Shown: piece by piece, positions 8,644 through 20,724 of the stretch
Numbering within the stretch: the stretch's first letter is position 1
Layout of the letters: every line of letters begins with the position of its first letter
Assembly: GCA_038239145.1 (NCBI GenBank)
Contig: JBBSFB010000021.1
Span: 5,377-69,376, forward strand
Direction: 5' to 3'
DNA from: PALSA-610 sp038239145
Lineage (GTDB): Bacteria > Actinomycetota > Acidimicrobiia > IMCC26256 > PALSA-610
Length of the DNA stretch: 64,000 bases
Program-made: the position numbers and the translations under genes
Notes under the pieces: model-generated
What the model saw: the letters and a program-made list of their open reading frames with translations, nothing else
What the model was told of the DNA's origin: nothing
Database searches by the model: none

Positions 8644-8748
8644 GCCGCGCTGAGGCGCGCGAGCATCGGTTGGACGCGTGGAGAAGCGGCTCCGAGTGCC
8701 AAGGTGCGGACGGCCTCGAGCGAGGCGACTCTCGACTCGCGGGCGTGC

Positions 8749-11562
<2,814 letters not shown>

Positions 11563-12013
11563 GTCAAGGACTCCTGGTGTGGCGCGGGGGAGGTGCGTCG
11601 CCACCAAGGGTCCGGAGCAGCGTCCCGAGGCCGCCATCCGGCGGTCTCGACCAGCGAAATCTTATGCCGCCCGACTGCCACGACAGTCCACGCGAACCGG
11701 GCTGGCGGCGGATGAACCGGGGCACCGCATCTGGTGCACGGTCGATCGTGCGGCGTCAGCGTTACCGGCCACGGGTGTACGGTCGTTTCCAACACGACGG
11801 GTATCCCGCGGCCGTGTTGGACTCTGCTGCACGACTGGGCAGCCTCCGGGAGCGTTGCTCCGGACCCTGGTAGCGCTGTACTGCAGGTCCGAGAGACGCC
11901 GAGTTCGCGCTGCGCAACCAAACGCGGTTGTGGCGCGTTCCCCTCGACGCTCCTCATGATGGAGGCTTACGTCATGACAGCTCGTTCGCGCTCGACCAAC
12001 GATCGGTGCGATA
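11563..12013. other. Divergent intergenic region (451 bp) with a nested hairpin
   Basis: Lies between the ATPase (minus) and the epimerase (plus). No credible protein frame. It contains TCCAACACG (11788-11796) and CGTGTTGGA (11813-11821), a perfect 9-bp inverted repeat whose loop itself holds CGGG-TAT-CCCG, followed by smaller GC-rich inverted repeats up to about 11870. It could hold both promoters and a structured 5' leader. Confidence 0.45.
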
Positions 12014-12961
12014 GTGAGTGACGCGCAGCTACACGTCGTGTTCGGCGCCGGCCAGGTCGGGCGCGCGGTCGCAGCTCGTTTGGTGGGTTTGGATCTTCCG
12101 GTGCGGGCGGTGTCGTTGCGGCGGCCGGCCACGTTGCCCGACGGCATCGATTGGCGGCACGCCGACGTTACCGACGCCGAGGCGGCCACCGATGCAGCCA
12201 AAGGCGCATCGGTCGTCTACCAGTGCCTGAACGCCCCCTACACGAAGTGGCCGGAACTGTTCCCGCCGCTGCAACGCAACGTGATCAAGGCCGCGGAACG
12301 CGCGGACGCACTCCTCGTGACCTTGGAGAACGTGTACGGCTACGGGCCCACGGGCGGGAAGCCGATGACCGAAGACTTGCCGTTGGCCGCGACGACATCC
12401 AAGGGCCGCGCCCGAGCCGCGATGACGCGAGAGCTTCTCGGTGCTGCGGACGCTGGTCAGATCCGTATTGCGATCGGCCGGGCATCGGACTTCTTCGGTC
12501 CAGGCGTCACCGAGTCGACTCTGGGCGCGCGGGTATTCGCTCACGCGCTCGCGGGCAAACGCGCCGATTTCATCGGCAACCCGGAACTGCGCCACACCTA
12601 CAGCTACGTTCCCGACATTGCCGCCGCGCTCGTCACGCTGGGCACCGACGCGCGGGCCGTCGGCCAGGTGTGGCATGTGCCGGGCCCGGAAACGGTCACC
12701 ACTCGGGCACTCGTCGATCTCGTCGCGGCCGACGTCGGCCACGCGGTTGGGATCCGAAATGTTCCCAAGCTCGTCGTGCGCGCGCTCGGATTCGTCAACC
12801 CGATGATGCGAGAGCTCGCGGAGATGTCCTACGAGTTCGACCAGCCTTTCGTACTCGACACCTCGAAATACGCGACCACCTTTGGTGCCGCGGCCACACC
12901 GCTCGCAACGGCAATTGCCGACACCATCGCCTGGTACCGAGCCGACAAGAGTCTCCGATGA
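12014..12961 (+). CDS. NAD(P)-dependent epimerase/dehydratase-family protein
   Basis: 315 aa extended-SDR protein. Seen: N-terminal nucleotide motif VVFGAGQVGRAVAARL (GxGxxG type, residues 8-23), DVTDAEA, the segment LENVYGYGPTGG holding the Tyr-region of the fold, and the substrate loop GRASDFFGPGV. Substrate unknown; the family acts on nucleotide-sugars, flavonoids or lipids. GTG 12014 gives the expected spacing to the Rossmann motif. The stop overlaps the ATG of the next gene by four bases. Confidence 0.82.
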   Translation: MSDAQLHVVFGAGQVGRAVAARLVGLDLPVRAVSLRRPATLPDGIDWRHADVTDAEAATDAAKGASVVYQCLNAPYTKWPELFPPLQRNVIKAAERADALLVTLENVYGYGPTGGKPMTEDLPLAATTSKGRARAAMTRELLGAADAGQIRIAIGRASDFFGPGVTESTLGARVFAHALAGKRADFIGNPELRHTYSYVPDIAAALVTLGTDARAVGQVWHVPGPETVTTRALVDLVAADVGHAVGIRNVPKLVVRALGFVNPMMRELAEMSYEFDQPFVLDTSKYATTFGAAATPLATAIADTIAWYRADKSLR

Positions 12962-13530
12962 CCACGACCTCGTCGCATTCGGACCACCGGAGCGCCGTCA
13001 CCGCGTGGTCGCAACGTGTTCGCCGGGTCGGTGGTTTCATCCAGCTTGCGTTCGCCGCGTTCTGGCTGCTCCGCGGCGGTCTGAGTGTCGGCGGCGGAGG
13101 TGGGACGGCACTGGCGGGCACCGGCCTCGTGGCGGCGGTGCTGGTCATGGTGTACGCGATTCGTGTCACTGCCGGGACCGGCCGCAGGCCTTCCGGTCCG
13201 GAGGCAAAACGTATCGAGCGGTCCGTCAACGTCGCCACGATCATTGAGTTGGTTGCATCCTGTGCGTTTCCCGTCGTCGTTGTCGCGGCGGGACACAGCG
13301 ATTGGGTCTTGCCTTCGATCGCGATCACGATCGGGCCGCTCCTTCTCTGGCTCGACCACCTCGTGCGCATCCCTCGGTACCGGCCCGTCGGCTGGGTACT
13401 GACGATCGGACCGTTCATCCTGGTGGCCACGATGTCAGGGTCCGCGCTTGCGGCCACCACCGGTCTCGCGGCAGGCGTGCTCATGCTCGGCACCGCCACC
13501 GCCGGATTCCACGATCTCGCGAGCCGCTGA
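12958..13530 (+). CDS. Hypothetical integral membrane protein, six predicted spans
   Basis: 190 aa starting at the ATGA overlap with the epimerase gene, so co-translated with it. Six hydrophobic stretches can be seen: GGFIQLAFAAFWLL, GTGLVAAVLVMVYAI, IIELVASCAFPVVVVAA, SIAITIGPLLLWL, GWVLTIGPFILVATM and TGLAAGVLMLGTATAGF. No catalytic motif recognised. Confidence 0.75.
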   Translation: MTTTSSHSDHRSAVTAWSQRVRRVGGFIQLAFAAFWLLRGGLSVGGGGGTALAGTGLVAAVLVMVYAIRVTAGTGRRPSGPEAKRIERSVNVATIIELVASCAFPVVVVAAGHSDWVLPSIAITIGPLLLWLDHLVRIPRYRPVGWVLTIGPFILVATMSGSALAATTGLAAGVLMLGTATAGFHDLASR

Positions 13531-13709
13531 TTGGCGTCTCGCCTGCTTCTCGTTCGGGGCTGAGGAGATGATGTTCATGGCTACCGGACGCTGGGCGCGC
13601 CTGTAGGTCTCGGAGCCACGAAGGACGGACTCGAAGCCGTCGCAATCTCGACGCTCGGCGGCGAGGTCGTCATTGACGGTCACTTCGGTGCACGAGGCAC
13701 CGATGATGC

Positions 13710-13826
13710 CTACGGCCTGTCTGCGAGCTCGTTGCGAAGCCAACGCGCGTCGGTGAGGGCGTGTCCTTCGTGGTCGTTGTTGAAGTAGGTGTACACGTCC
13801 ACGCCCGCTTCGGTCCACGCGAACCG
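13710..13826 (-). pseudogene. C-terminal remnant of a DUF72 protein
   Basis: The last 38 codons read FAWTEAGVDVYTYFNNDHEG, then HALTDARWLRNEL. The run VYxYFNNDxxGHAxxDAxxLR is the well-known C-terminal signature of DUF72 (YecE-like) proteins, normally about 240 aa. Upstream sequence in all minus frames shows no other DUF72 part, so only the tail survives. Confidence 0.65.
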
Positions 13827-13938
13827 AGCATGTGGCTCGGCGTGGCCGAGAGATGCTCGCCGACGGTTGCGGGTACTCGGGCCGCGCGGCGTGTCAACGC
13901 CCTGCACGGCGATCGTGCGGAGTGCGTCAGTGAATCTG

Positions 13939-14184
13939 CTATGCGGCGCGGCGGGCATCCATTGACGCGAGGTCGAGCAGCTCGACCGCGTCGGCGCGGT
14001 CGCACTGGCGAGCAGCGCTATCGAGTACGTCGGCGTCGTGTGTCCACTCCAATACGGCGGCTTCGGCATCACCAACGTTGATCTCGTGACGAGAAACCGC
14101 GTCCATCAGGAACCTGGCGATGTTTGCCACGTCGCCGCACTCGGACGGATGACCAGCGACTGCTGGGTTGGTCGCGACGTACAT
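13939..14184 (-). CDS. Small hypothetical protein (81 aa)
   Basis: ATG 14184 is preceded by GGAGAAGGGG about 6 bases upstream, good support for a real gene. The product is acidic and Ala/Asp-rich (GDVANIARFLMDAVSRHE, DADVLDSAARQCDRADAVEL), predicted mostly helical, soluble, without recognised motif. It follows the frameshifted DUF6458 gene by 27 bp on the same strand. Confidence 0.6.
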   Translation of the reverse strand: MYVATNPAVAGHPSECGDVANIARFLMDAVSRHEINVGDAEAAVLEWTHDADVLDSAARQCDRADAVELLDLASMDARRAA

Positions 14185-14211
14185 GTGACCCCTTCTCCGG
14201 GTGGAGCGCGG

Positions 14212-14444
14212 TCAGCGGACGATGGTTTCGTCGCGCACGACCGGTCCTTGCGTCTCGACGACGCTCCGTCGACCTAAGCCGCCCCAGCTCGCCCAGAACG
14301 CAATGGACAGGATCGTGCCGACGATCCCGACAATCATCAGGATGGCGCCGACGGTGTGCACGCTGAATCCGCTTGCTTGTGCCGTACTGCAAAGCGCATC
14401 ACGGCCCCGGCGGCGATCAAAATCAGGCTCGTCGTGATGCCCAT
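14212..14444 (-). pseudogene. DUF6458-like membrane protein with a -1 frameshift
   Basis: ATG 14444 follows AGGAGG and begins MGITTSLILIAAGAVMRFAV, the start of the small DUF6458 family. After Val the frame loses one base (near 14382-14384) and the family pattern resumes in another frame: ASGFSVHTVGAILMIVGIVG, then TILSIAFWASW and a polar tail ending at 14212. Repairing one base restores a two-span protein of about 77 aa. Either a recent inactivation or a sequencing error. Confidence 0.7.
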
Positions 14445-14809
14445 TCCATCCTCCTGCTTTGGCGACCGCGACCACTGGCACGGACCGAGGTGCACGTGTG
14501 GACGAGACTTGGTGTTTCGTCTCTGCGTGCCGTCCTCGATGGCATTCGCATACCCGTAGCGGCATCGCCACGAAACGTGAGTTCTGCCGCTGGGTCGTCT
14601 TCGTGGTCCGCGGCCGGGTCTGCGGCGATTCCAGAGCCGCGAGGACGAGCCCGAGCCCGAGCCGTCCTCTCCGCCTTGCGGACTGGTCGCCCCTTCGGCG
14701 ACTTCTCGTCGTCTGTTTCGCGTTGCACGACGCCACCGAAGGGTTCGGGATCGTCGCGCCTTCGCCGCTGTAGGTTTCGAGTCAGGTCTCGGTGGGGGAT
14801 CATCGCAAC
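14445..14809. other. 365-bp divergent intergenic region, no gene seen
   Basis: Between the DUF6458-like gene (minus) and the coiled-coil membrane gene (plus). Open frames on both strands are Arg/Ser-rich shadows without ribosome sites. Presumably holds the two promoters. Confidence 0.4.
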
Positions 14810-15115
14810 ATGGCAGCATTGATCGTCATCGCAGCGATTGTGATCGTCCTCGCAATCGTGGCCGTAGTCGTGTCTCGCGCGAGAACGCAGCATCAAACGG
14901 AGCAACGACGCGCCGAGGCGGTTCAGACGCGAGCCACCGCACGGGAGCATGACCTCGAAGCGCGTCGCCAGACCGCGGAAGCCGAGGAGCGTGCCGCCCG
15001 AGCGAAACGTGAGCAGATCGCTGCCGAACAGCAATCCCAACAGGCGACGGCCGAGCGCTCCGCAGCAGAATCCTTACGAGCACGAGCGGACGATCTCGAC
15101 CCGGACGTGTCGTAG
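14810..15115 (+). CDS. Membrane-anchored coiled-coil protein (101 aa)
   Basis: N-terminal span AALIVIAAIVIVLAIVAVVV, then a continuous Glu/Arg/Ala/Gln-rich coiled coil (ARTQHQTEQRRAEAVQTRA, ARRQTAEAEERAARAKREQ) and an acidic end DDLDPDVS. Small envelope-stress proteins of this form are common in Actinomycetota. ATG 14810 fits the span; a GTG 18 bases upstream would add six polar residues. Confidence 0.72.
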   Translation: MAALIVIAAIVIVLAIVAVVVSRARTQHQTEQRRAEAVQTRATAREHDLEARRQTAEAEERAARAKREQIAAEQQSQQATAERSAAESLRARADDLDPDVS

Positions 15116-15255
15116 AGGGATCGCGGATCACGGGACGCGGGGGCGCCTGCAGCGCGCGCACAATAGATCTGCAAGCGGCGCGCGGGGTGCGAGTGGGCGC
15201 GGTCCGCTGCATTCCCGGCCGGCGGCCTTCGACGACGCGAGCGATTGGATACTGG

Positions 15256-16146
15256 ATGAGTGCGCGAACGAGCTCGGAGACGACGGTGAAGTCCAAGTCG
15301 AGTGCGAGTGATCCGATCCGGCGAGCCACGGCCGAGCATCCGCTCATCGTCAAGCTCGCAAGGCTCGGTTGGCTCGCCAAAGGCATCGTGTACCTGCTGG
15401 CCGGGCTGCTCGCCTTAGTGGTCGTGGGCCGCTCATTCGGTTGGTCGCCGGTATCAGGTGTGTCCAAGGAGGCCAGTCCGACAGGCGCGATCAAACAGGT
15501 CGCGCAATCAGCAGGCGGTCCAGTGGTCCTCGTTGCCCTCGCGGCCGGGATGTTTCTCTACGCGCTCTGGCGGCTGGCGACGGCAGTGCTGCCCGGAAGC
15601 ACCGACGCGAAAGGTTGGGTTACGCGCGTCGGCTACGCGGTGAGCGCGATCATCTACACCACATTCGGCATCACCGCTATCGCGCTGACGAAGGCGCACG
15701 CGGCATCGAGAACCAACGGCAACAAGACCGTGACCGACATCACCGCGCGCGTGCTCCAACACACGGCAGGGCAGTGGCTGATCGGCATCGTCGGCGTTGT
15801 CATTGTCGCTGCGGGTCTGTACCGCATCTCGTTGGGAGTGAAATCGGACGTCACTCGCGACGTGGACATGAGCGACATGTCGGGCCCGCGGCGCCAATTG
15901 ACGCGTCGCCTGGGGGCGATCGGTGAAATCGGGCGAGGCACCGCGCTGGGCCTCATCGGTTTTTTTCTCATCCGCGCCGCCCTCACGACGAGTGCCGGCC
16001 AAGCCACGGGACTCGACGGGGCGCTGCGGCGACTCGCGCTCGTGTCCTGGGGGAAGTTCGTGGTCGCAGGCGTCGGACTCGGTTTCGTGGCCTACGGGCT
16101 GTTCTGCGTCACCACCTTCACCCGGAGGCGACTCCAGGCACCGTGA
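15256..16146 (+). CDS. DUF1206 family membrane protein
   Basis: About 296 aa from ATG 15256. Three repeats of a two-span unit are visible, each starting with an Arg-Leu/Gly-rich loop: LARLGWLAKGIVYLLAGLLA, VTRVGYAVSAIIYTTFGITA and LGAIGEIGRGTALGLIGFFL, matching DUF1206 organisation. Function unknown. Followed 25 bp later by phospholipase D on the same strand. Confidence 0.85.
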   Translation: MSARTSSETTVKSKSSASDPIRRATAEHPLIVKLARLGWLAKGIVYLLAGLLALVVVGRSFGWSPVSGVSKEASPTGAIKQVAQSAGGPVVLVALAAGMFLYALWRLATAVLPGSTDAKGWVTRVGYAVSAIIYTTFGITAIALTKAHAASRTNGNKTVTDITARVLQHTAGQWLIGIVGVVIVAAGLYRISLGVKSDVTRDVDMSDMSGPRRQLTRRLGAIGEIGRGTALGLIGFFLIRAALTTSAGQATGLDGALRRLALVSWGKFVVAGVGLGFVAYGLFCVTTFTRRRLQAP

Positions 16147-16171
16147 ACGCCCGGCGAGGCATGATGATCCC

Positions 16172-17767
16172 ATGCACATCGACGACTGGTTTCTCGCCGC
16201 CGGCGAGCGGGGCAACCCTCACAGCTCGATCGACGACCGTCACGGCGGCGTTGCGTGGACGGACGGCAACCTCGTCGAGGTCCTCATCGACGGCAGCGAG
16301 TACTTTCCGCGCCTGTACGCGACGCTGTGTGCGACCACCTCCGGTGATTCGGTCTATTTGACCGGTCTCGAGAGTGACGCCGACGAACGGCTCGCCGGTC
16401 CCGGAAGCGAGATTGCGGAGGTACTCGGTGAGCTGATCCGTCACGGAGTGAAAGTGCGCGGGCTCGTGTGGCGCTCGCACGGCGCGATCAATTCCGAGGG
16501 CAAGAACTTGATGTTCGCCCGCGCGGTGAACGAGGCCGGGGGCAATGTATTCCTGGACAACCGCATCCGACGCGGCGGGAGCCATCACCAAAAGATGGTC
16601 ATCGTTCGCCACCCGACCGGACCCGTCGCCGACGTCGCATTCGTTGGTGGGATGGACCTCGTGCACGGCCGTCATGACGACGGTCGCCATCTCGGCGATC
16701 CGCAGACCGCTGACCTCGACCCAGTCGACTACGGGGAACGGCCAGGATGGCACGACGTGCAGGTCGAATTGCGTGGGCCGGCCGTTGATGACGTTGCGTT
16801 CACGTTTCGTGAACGCTGGGAGGATCCGGCGCCCCTCGACACCCGCAATCCGTTGCGGTGGATCTTGCACCGAGTGTCCCGACAACCGTCCGCACGCGTC
16901 CAGCTTGAGCCCGAACGTGTCGACCCGGCGCACGTCGGCTCCCACGCGGTGCAAGTGCTCCGCACGTACCCGGCTCGGCGGCGCGCGTACCCGTTCGCAC
17001 CCAAAGGGGAACGCAGCATCGCCAACGCGTACATCAAGGCTTTCGGACGCGCCCGCAGCCTGATCTACTTCGAAGACCAATACCTGTGGTCTTTCCACGC
17101 GACTCGCGTGCTCTGTGACGCCTTGCGCCGAGAACGCGACCTCAGGGTCGTGATCGTGATCCCCCGATATCCAGACCCTGACGGCCACATCTCGGGCGCG
17201 GCGAGCAAGCTCGGACGCCAACGAGTCCAAGAAGCGCTCTACGCCGCCGGCGGCAACCGCGTCGCGATCTACGATCTGGAACGCGAAGATGGGACTGCCG
17301 TCTACGTGCACTCGAAGGCATGCATCGTCGACGACGTCTGGCTCGCCGTCGGCTCCGACAATCTCAACCGGCGATCCTGGACCCACGACTCGGAGATCTC
17401 GTGCGCCATTCTCGACCAGACTCCCGACGGCCGCGAACCTCGTGATCCGGGCGGTCTCGGCGACGGTGCACGCAAACTCCCTCGCGACACGCGGTTACGC
17501 CTCGCCTGCGAACACACGGGCAGCGCGGCGGCTGTTGACGCCATGATTGACACGCATCAATGGTTTGCAGCCCTACGCAGGTCTGCCGAAGCGCTCGACG
17601 GATGGCATCTCGACGGGCGGCGTGGTCCGCGCCCGCCGGGTCATCTCAGGGCTCACCTCATGGAGCGCGTCGACGTCGCCGAGCACGGCCTCGTTCATTG
17701 GACGCACACCCACCTCCTCGATCCCGACGGCCGCCCGACACGCCTCAAGCGCACCGACACGTTCTAA
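16172..17767 (+). CDS. Phospholipase D superfamily protein
   Basis: 531 aa with two HKD half-sites. First: GSHHQKMVIV near residues 137-145 followed by VAFVGGMD. Second: YVHSKACIVDDVWLAVGSDN near residue 378 followed by NRRS. Two complete HxK...GG/GS blocks predict an active enzyme that hydrolyses or transfers phosphatidyl groups (phospholipase D or cardiolipin-synthase chemistry). No signal peptide or membrane span is seen. ATG 16172 gives the usual distance to the first HKD block. Confidence 0.88.
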   Translation: MHIDDWFLAAGERGNPHSSIDDRHGGVAWTDGNLVEVLIDGSEYFPRLYATLCATTSGDSVYLTGLESDADERLAGPGSEIAEVLGELIRHGVKVRGLVWRSHGAINSEGKNLMFARAVNEAGGNVFLDNRIRRGGSHHQKMVIVRHPTGPVADVAFVGGMDLVHGRHDDGRHLGDPQTADLDPVDYGERPGWHDVQVELRGPAVDDVAFTFRERWEDPAPLDTRNPLRWILHRVSRQPSARVQLEPERVDPAHVGSHAVQVLRTYPARRRAYPFAPKGERSIANAYIKAFGRARSLIYFEDQYLWSFHATRVLCDALRRERDLRVVIVIPRYPDPDGHISGAASKLGRQRVQEALYAAGGNRVAIYDLEREDGTAVYVHSKACIVDDVWLAVGSDNLNRRSWTHDSEISCAILDQTPDGREPRDPGGLGDGARKLPRDTRLRLACEHTGSAAAVDAMIDTHQWFAALRRSAEALDGWHLDGRRGPRPPGHLRAHLMERVDVAEHGLVHWTHTHLLDPDGRPTRLKRTDTF

Positions 17768-17809
17768 CCGGCGACTTGCCGCGAGAACCTCCGACGAGCG
17801 ACGCGGCGA

Positions 17810-19648
17810 TCAGCGGATTGTTGTGGTATCGAAGACCGTGTTCGTGTCGGCGCGTACCGCGTCGACGATCAGCGACCCGGTCGAGACGGTGACTCTGACG
17901 TACTCGGAGTAGGACGCCTCGCGAAATGCGGAGTACGCCGGTTGCGCGAGGCCGAAGGCGTTGAAGCCGTTACCGCCGCCACCGGAGACGACGTAGGTGA
18001 TGCCGCCGGCTGCAGCGGCACCGTCGGTCATGGGTTGTGTCCGCTCGTAATTGTGGCTGTTGCCCGAGAGCACCAGGTTCACGTGGGATGCCTGGAACAG
18101 GGGTACGAGGTTGGATTGGGCAGTTTGCGAGCTGGAATTCGTGGTCGACGAGCTGTACGGCGGTCGTTGCATCGCGACGATGCGCCACCTGTCGCTCTGA
18201 TGGGAGGCGAGGTCGGCCTGCGCAAACGCATACTGCGGGGTACCGACCGTGAAGGGCTGTTCGGTGTCGAGCACCAGGATGTGTGCGTCGCCCCAGGTGT
18301 AGCTGTACCAACTGTGGTTCGTCCCCGGCATCGGGAAGTTCGTCCAGAACACGCCGTCGCCGTAGTACTCCTGGTTGCCGTTGGCCGGAAAGAACGCCTG
18401 CTTCGCGATCGCGGCGGCGAACGGTTTGTAGAAACGGGCGTCGAAATCGGAGTACGTCGTCGTGTAGTTCGGGTCGGGGTTCCCGCTCGAGGGATAGATG
18501 TTGTCTCCAACGGTCTGGATGAACTGCGTGCCGGATGCGGCGATGTTCGTCGCATTCTGCGTCATGCCCGGGCTGCCTCCGCCGAAGTCGCCGATCGCCG
18601 CGAAGCTGTAGGTACTGCCCGCCGGGGCCGCGGTCTTGAACGTCGCGGAAGCGCTGACGAGTGCCGCTCCGTTCCCGACCCGGTACTGATACGCGGTACC
18701 TGGCGTGAGGCCGGTCAGGCTCACGCTGTGGTGCTGGACGGAGCGTGCCGGATCGGTGACGGAGTGGAGGGACGGCGATGTCGTTCCCCACGTGGCAACG
18801 CCTTGTGTCGGGACGTTGGTCCACCACGACACGACGGCGGTCGAACCAGAGACGTTCGACGAGTACGGTCCACGCGTGATCAGCAGCGTCCCCGCGGTCG
18901 GAGTCGTGGCCGTACGACCGGACGTCGCTGCCGAGGTGTTGCCGTTCGAGTCGACCGTCTTGATCGAGTAGACGTACGAGCTTGACGGGGCGACGGTGCT
19001 GTCGGAGTACCGGTAGGCAGACGGCCGGGTGACGGTGGCGACGACGATGCCGTCTCGCAACACTTGATATGCGGCGGTATCGGTCGATGTTGACGCGGCC
19101 CAGAAGAGGTCGAGCCTCGACGACGAAAAGACCTTGACGCTTACACTGCTGCTGGAAGGCGCGACCGGCGCGGTCTGATCGGCGCTCGCGCTCGTTGTGA
19201 AGGTCGCCGTCCGCATGACGGACTTGTTGTCTGCCGCGTCGATCGCAACGATGCCAAACTTGTACGCAGCACTGCTGAAGAGCGCGGTCGCTGTGTACCG
19301 GGTTGCGGTGTCCAACGTCGTGATGAGCGTCAGTGCAGCGTCGGCAACACCTGCCGGTCCCCGATAGACGCGATAACCCTCGATCCCGACGGCATCGTTC
19401 GACCGAGTCCACGTCAGCGTCGCCGAGGACGGCCCCAGCGCCGACACCGTGATCGGTCCCGGCTCCGTCGGCGATGTGGTGTCAACCGCGAACGCCACGT
19501 GCGGACCCAGGACCGTGACCAAACCGACCACGACCAACACTGAGAGAGGTTTGTCCCCTCGGCGAACGGCAGCGCGCCCGAACTGGGCGATTCGCGACGC
19601 TGTCCCACCCGCGATCCAGCTGAAGTGCGGGCGCCGTCCGGTGTTCAT
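17810..19648 (-). CDS. Secreted purple-acid-phosphatase-like protein with fibronectin III domains
   Basis: 612 aa. AGGAG lies 7 bases before ATG 19648. Signal/anchor at about residues 34-54 (LSVLVVVGLVTVLGPHVAFA), two fibronectin-III-like domains (TSPTEPGPITVSALGPSSAT... and TAPVAPSSSSVSVKV...), a PAP N-terminal beta domain, then a metallophosphatase domain. Metal motifs: AIGDFGGG, TVGDNIYP, ANGNQEYYGDG, VAMQRPPYSS, LSGNSHNYERT. Canonical PAPs have GNHE, VxxHxPxY and GHxH; here three His are replaced (Q, Q, N). It may be a divergent or altered-metal enzyme, or a binding protein. Confidence 0.82.
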   Translation of the reverse strand: MNTGRRPHFSWIAGGTASRIAQFGRAAVRRGDKPLSVLVVVGLVTVLGPHVAFAVDTTSPTEPGPITVSALGPSSATLTWTRSNDAVGIEGYRVYRGPAGVADAALTLITTLDTATRYTATALFSSAAYKFGIVAIDAADNKSVMRTATFTTSASADQTAPVAPSSSSVSVKVFSSSRLDLFWAASTSTDTAAYQVLRDGIVVATVTRPSAYRYSDSTVAPSSSYVYSIKTVDSNGNTSAATSGRTATTPTAGTLLITRGPYSSNVSGSTAVVSWWTNVPTQGVATWGTTSPSLHSVTDPARSVQHHSVSLTGLTPGTAYQYRVGNGAALVSASATFKTAAPAGSTYSFAAIGDFGGGSPGMTQNATNIAASGTQFIQTVGDNIYPSSGNPDPNYTTTYSDFDARFYKPFAAAIAKQAFFPANGNQEYYGDGVFWTNFPMPGTNHSWYSYTWGDAHILVLDTEQPFTVGTPQYAFAQADLASHQSDRWRIVAMQRPPYSSSTTNSSSQTAQSNLVPLFQASHVNLVLSGNSHNYERTQPMTDGAAAAGGITYVVSGGGGNGFNAFGLAQPAYSAFREASYSEYVRVTVSTGSLIVDAVRADTNTVFDTTTIR

Positions 19649-20007
19649 GCAGGAACTCCTATCACTTGCGCTCACGCGATCCAGCGCTACGTGGACGTCG
19701 TGTCTTGTGCGGTGAACAGGATCTGCGCCATGCCTCGGGCTTCGACTTGGCCACGACTTTCCGTTCTGCGGCGTAAAAGACGAGCTCCTGGATCTCGGCG
19801 AGCACCGACGGCACTTCGGATCATCGACGCAACCAGCTGCTGATGAGCGGCGAAGAATGGGGGGGCACCCGAAGTGCAGAGCTTCACGAGCGCCGCCGTC
19901 GAAATCATCGACGGGCAGGCTCGAACGCGGAGACACGCCTCGGAGGGGGGACCGAGGCGTGTCTCCGGATTGCGAGTGTTCCGCACTGCGGTGCGGGTCG
20001 GCCGGTG
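19649..20007. other. 359-bp intergenic region between secreted-protein genes
   Basis: No credible gene. Contains the 16-bp-stem hairpin at 19928-19967 and the promoter region of the phosphatase gene. Confidence 0.4.
19928..19967 (-). terminator. 16-bp perfect hairpin downstream of the secreted-protein gene
   Basis: CGGAGACACGCCTCGG (19928-19943) and CCGAGGCGTGTCTCCG (19952-19967) are exact reverse complements around an 8-base loop. It lies 41 bp past the stop of the minus-strand gene ending at 20008. There is no T-run, common for actinobacterial terminators. Confidence 0.65.
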
Positions 20008-20724
20008 TTACTTGTCGTCGTGGTGGCCGGCGGTGTGGTTGCGGTCGACCGCGAAGAACAAGAACAGGTTCGACGGGATCGGGCCAACGACGCTCGGGTC
20101 GTGGTTGCTGATCAGGTGTTGGATGTACGCGAAGGAACGATGGTGTTGGATCGCGGCGTACGTCGCAGGGCTCGTCACGCCAACCACTTGCACGTCCCAC
20201 CACTCAGGCTTGAAGTTGTTGGTGTCGGTGATGAAGTGATCGTGACCGGGCACGGCGAAATTCTGCAGCGCCGTCGTCAACTGCGCGTCGGTCAGGCTGG
20301 GATACAGCGGCTTCAGCGCAGACTCCAGACGGGTCAGGTCGACAGTGCCGGGATGATCGACACAGATGAGCGTCGCCGGGCACTGTTGCATGTCCATCGG
20401 CACGTTGAATCCGAGCGGCACCGTGATGTACAGCGGGTCGAAGTTCGGCGCCGGGGGCGTGTTGTACTTCTGGCCGACCTCGCAGCCGCTTGACGACTGT
20501 GCCGCCACGCTGGTGTCGCAGAAGAAGCCCTTGGTGTAGGTGAAGTCGAGTGTTTGCTGCTTGTAGTACGCGGCGGTCATGCCGAACTCGTCGATGCCCG
20601 TGCCGACGGCGGTTCCATTGCTGGGTGTTGTCGGACTGGATGCGAGCGCCGCGGCGGCGCCGCCCGTCACCATTGCAATGACGATTGCCGCACCGACGAG
20701 GCGCTGCTTGGCCGATCTGAACAT
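20008..20724 (-). CDS. Secreted hypothetical protein (238 aa)
   Basis: Signal peptide QRLVGAAIVIAMVTGGAAAALA (cleavage near residue 29). Mature part has LDFTYTKGFFCDTSV, a second Cys in SSGCEVGQKY, then two Cys in QQCPATLICVDHPGT, suggesting two disulfides, and His-rich segments (QHHRSFAYIQHL; C-terminal HTAGHHDDK). I have a weak memory of similar uncharacterised exported proteins but know no function. GAAGGGA precedes ATG 20724. The 16-bp hairpin downstream is its likely terminator. Confidence 0.7.
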   Translation of the reverse strand: MFRSAKQRLVGAAIVIAMVTGGAAAALASSPTTPSNGTAVGTGIDEFGMTAAYYKQQTLDFTYTKGFFCDTSVAAQSSSGCEVGQKYNTPPAPNFDPLYITVPLGFNVPMDMQQCPATLICVDHPGTVDLTRLESALKPLYPSLTDAQLTTALQNFAVPGHDHFITDTNNFKPEWWDVQVVGVTSPATYAAIQHHRSFAYIQHLISNHDPSVVGPIPSNLFLFFAVDRNHTAGHHDDK

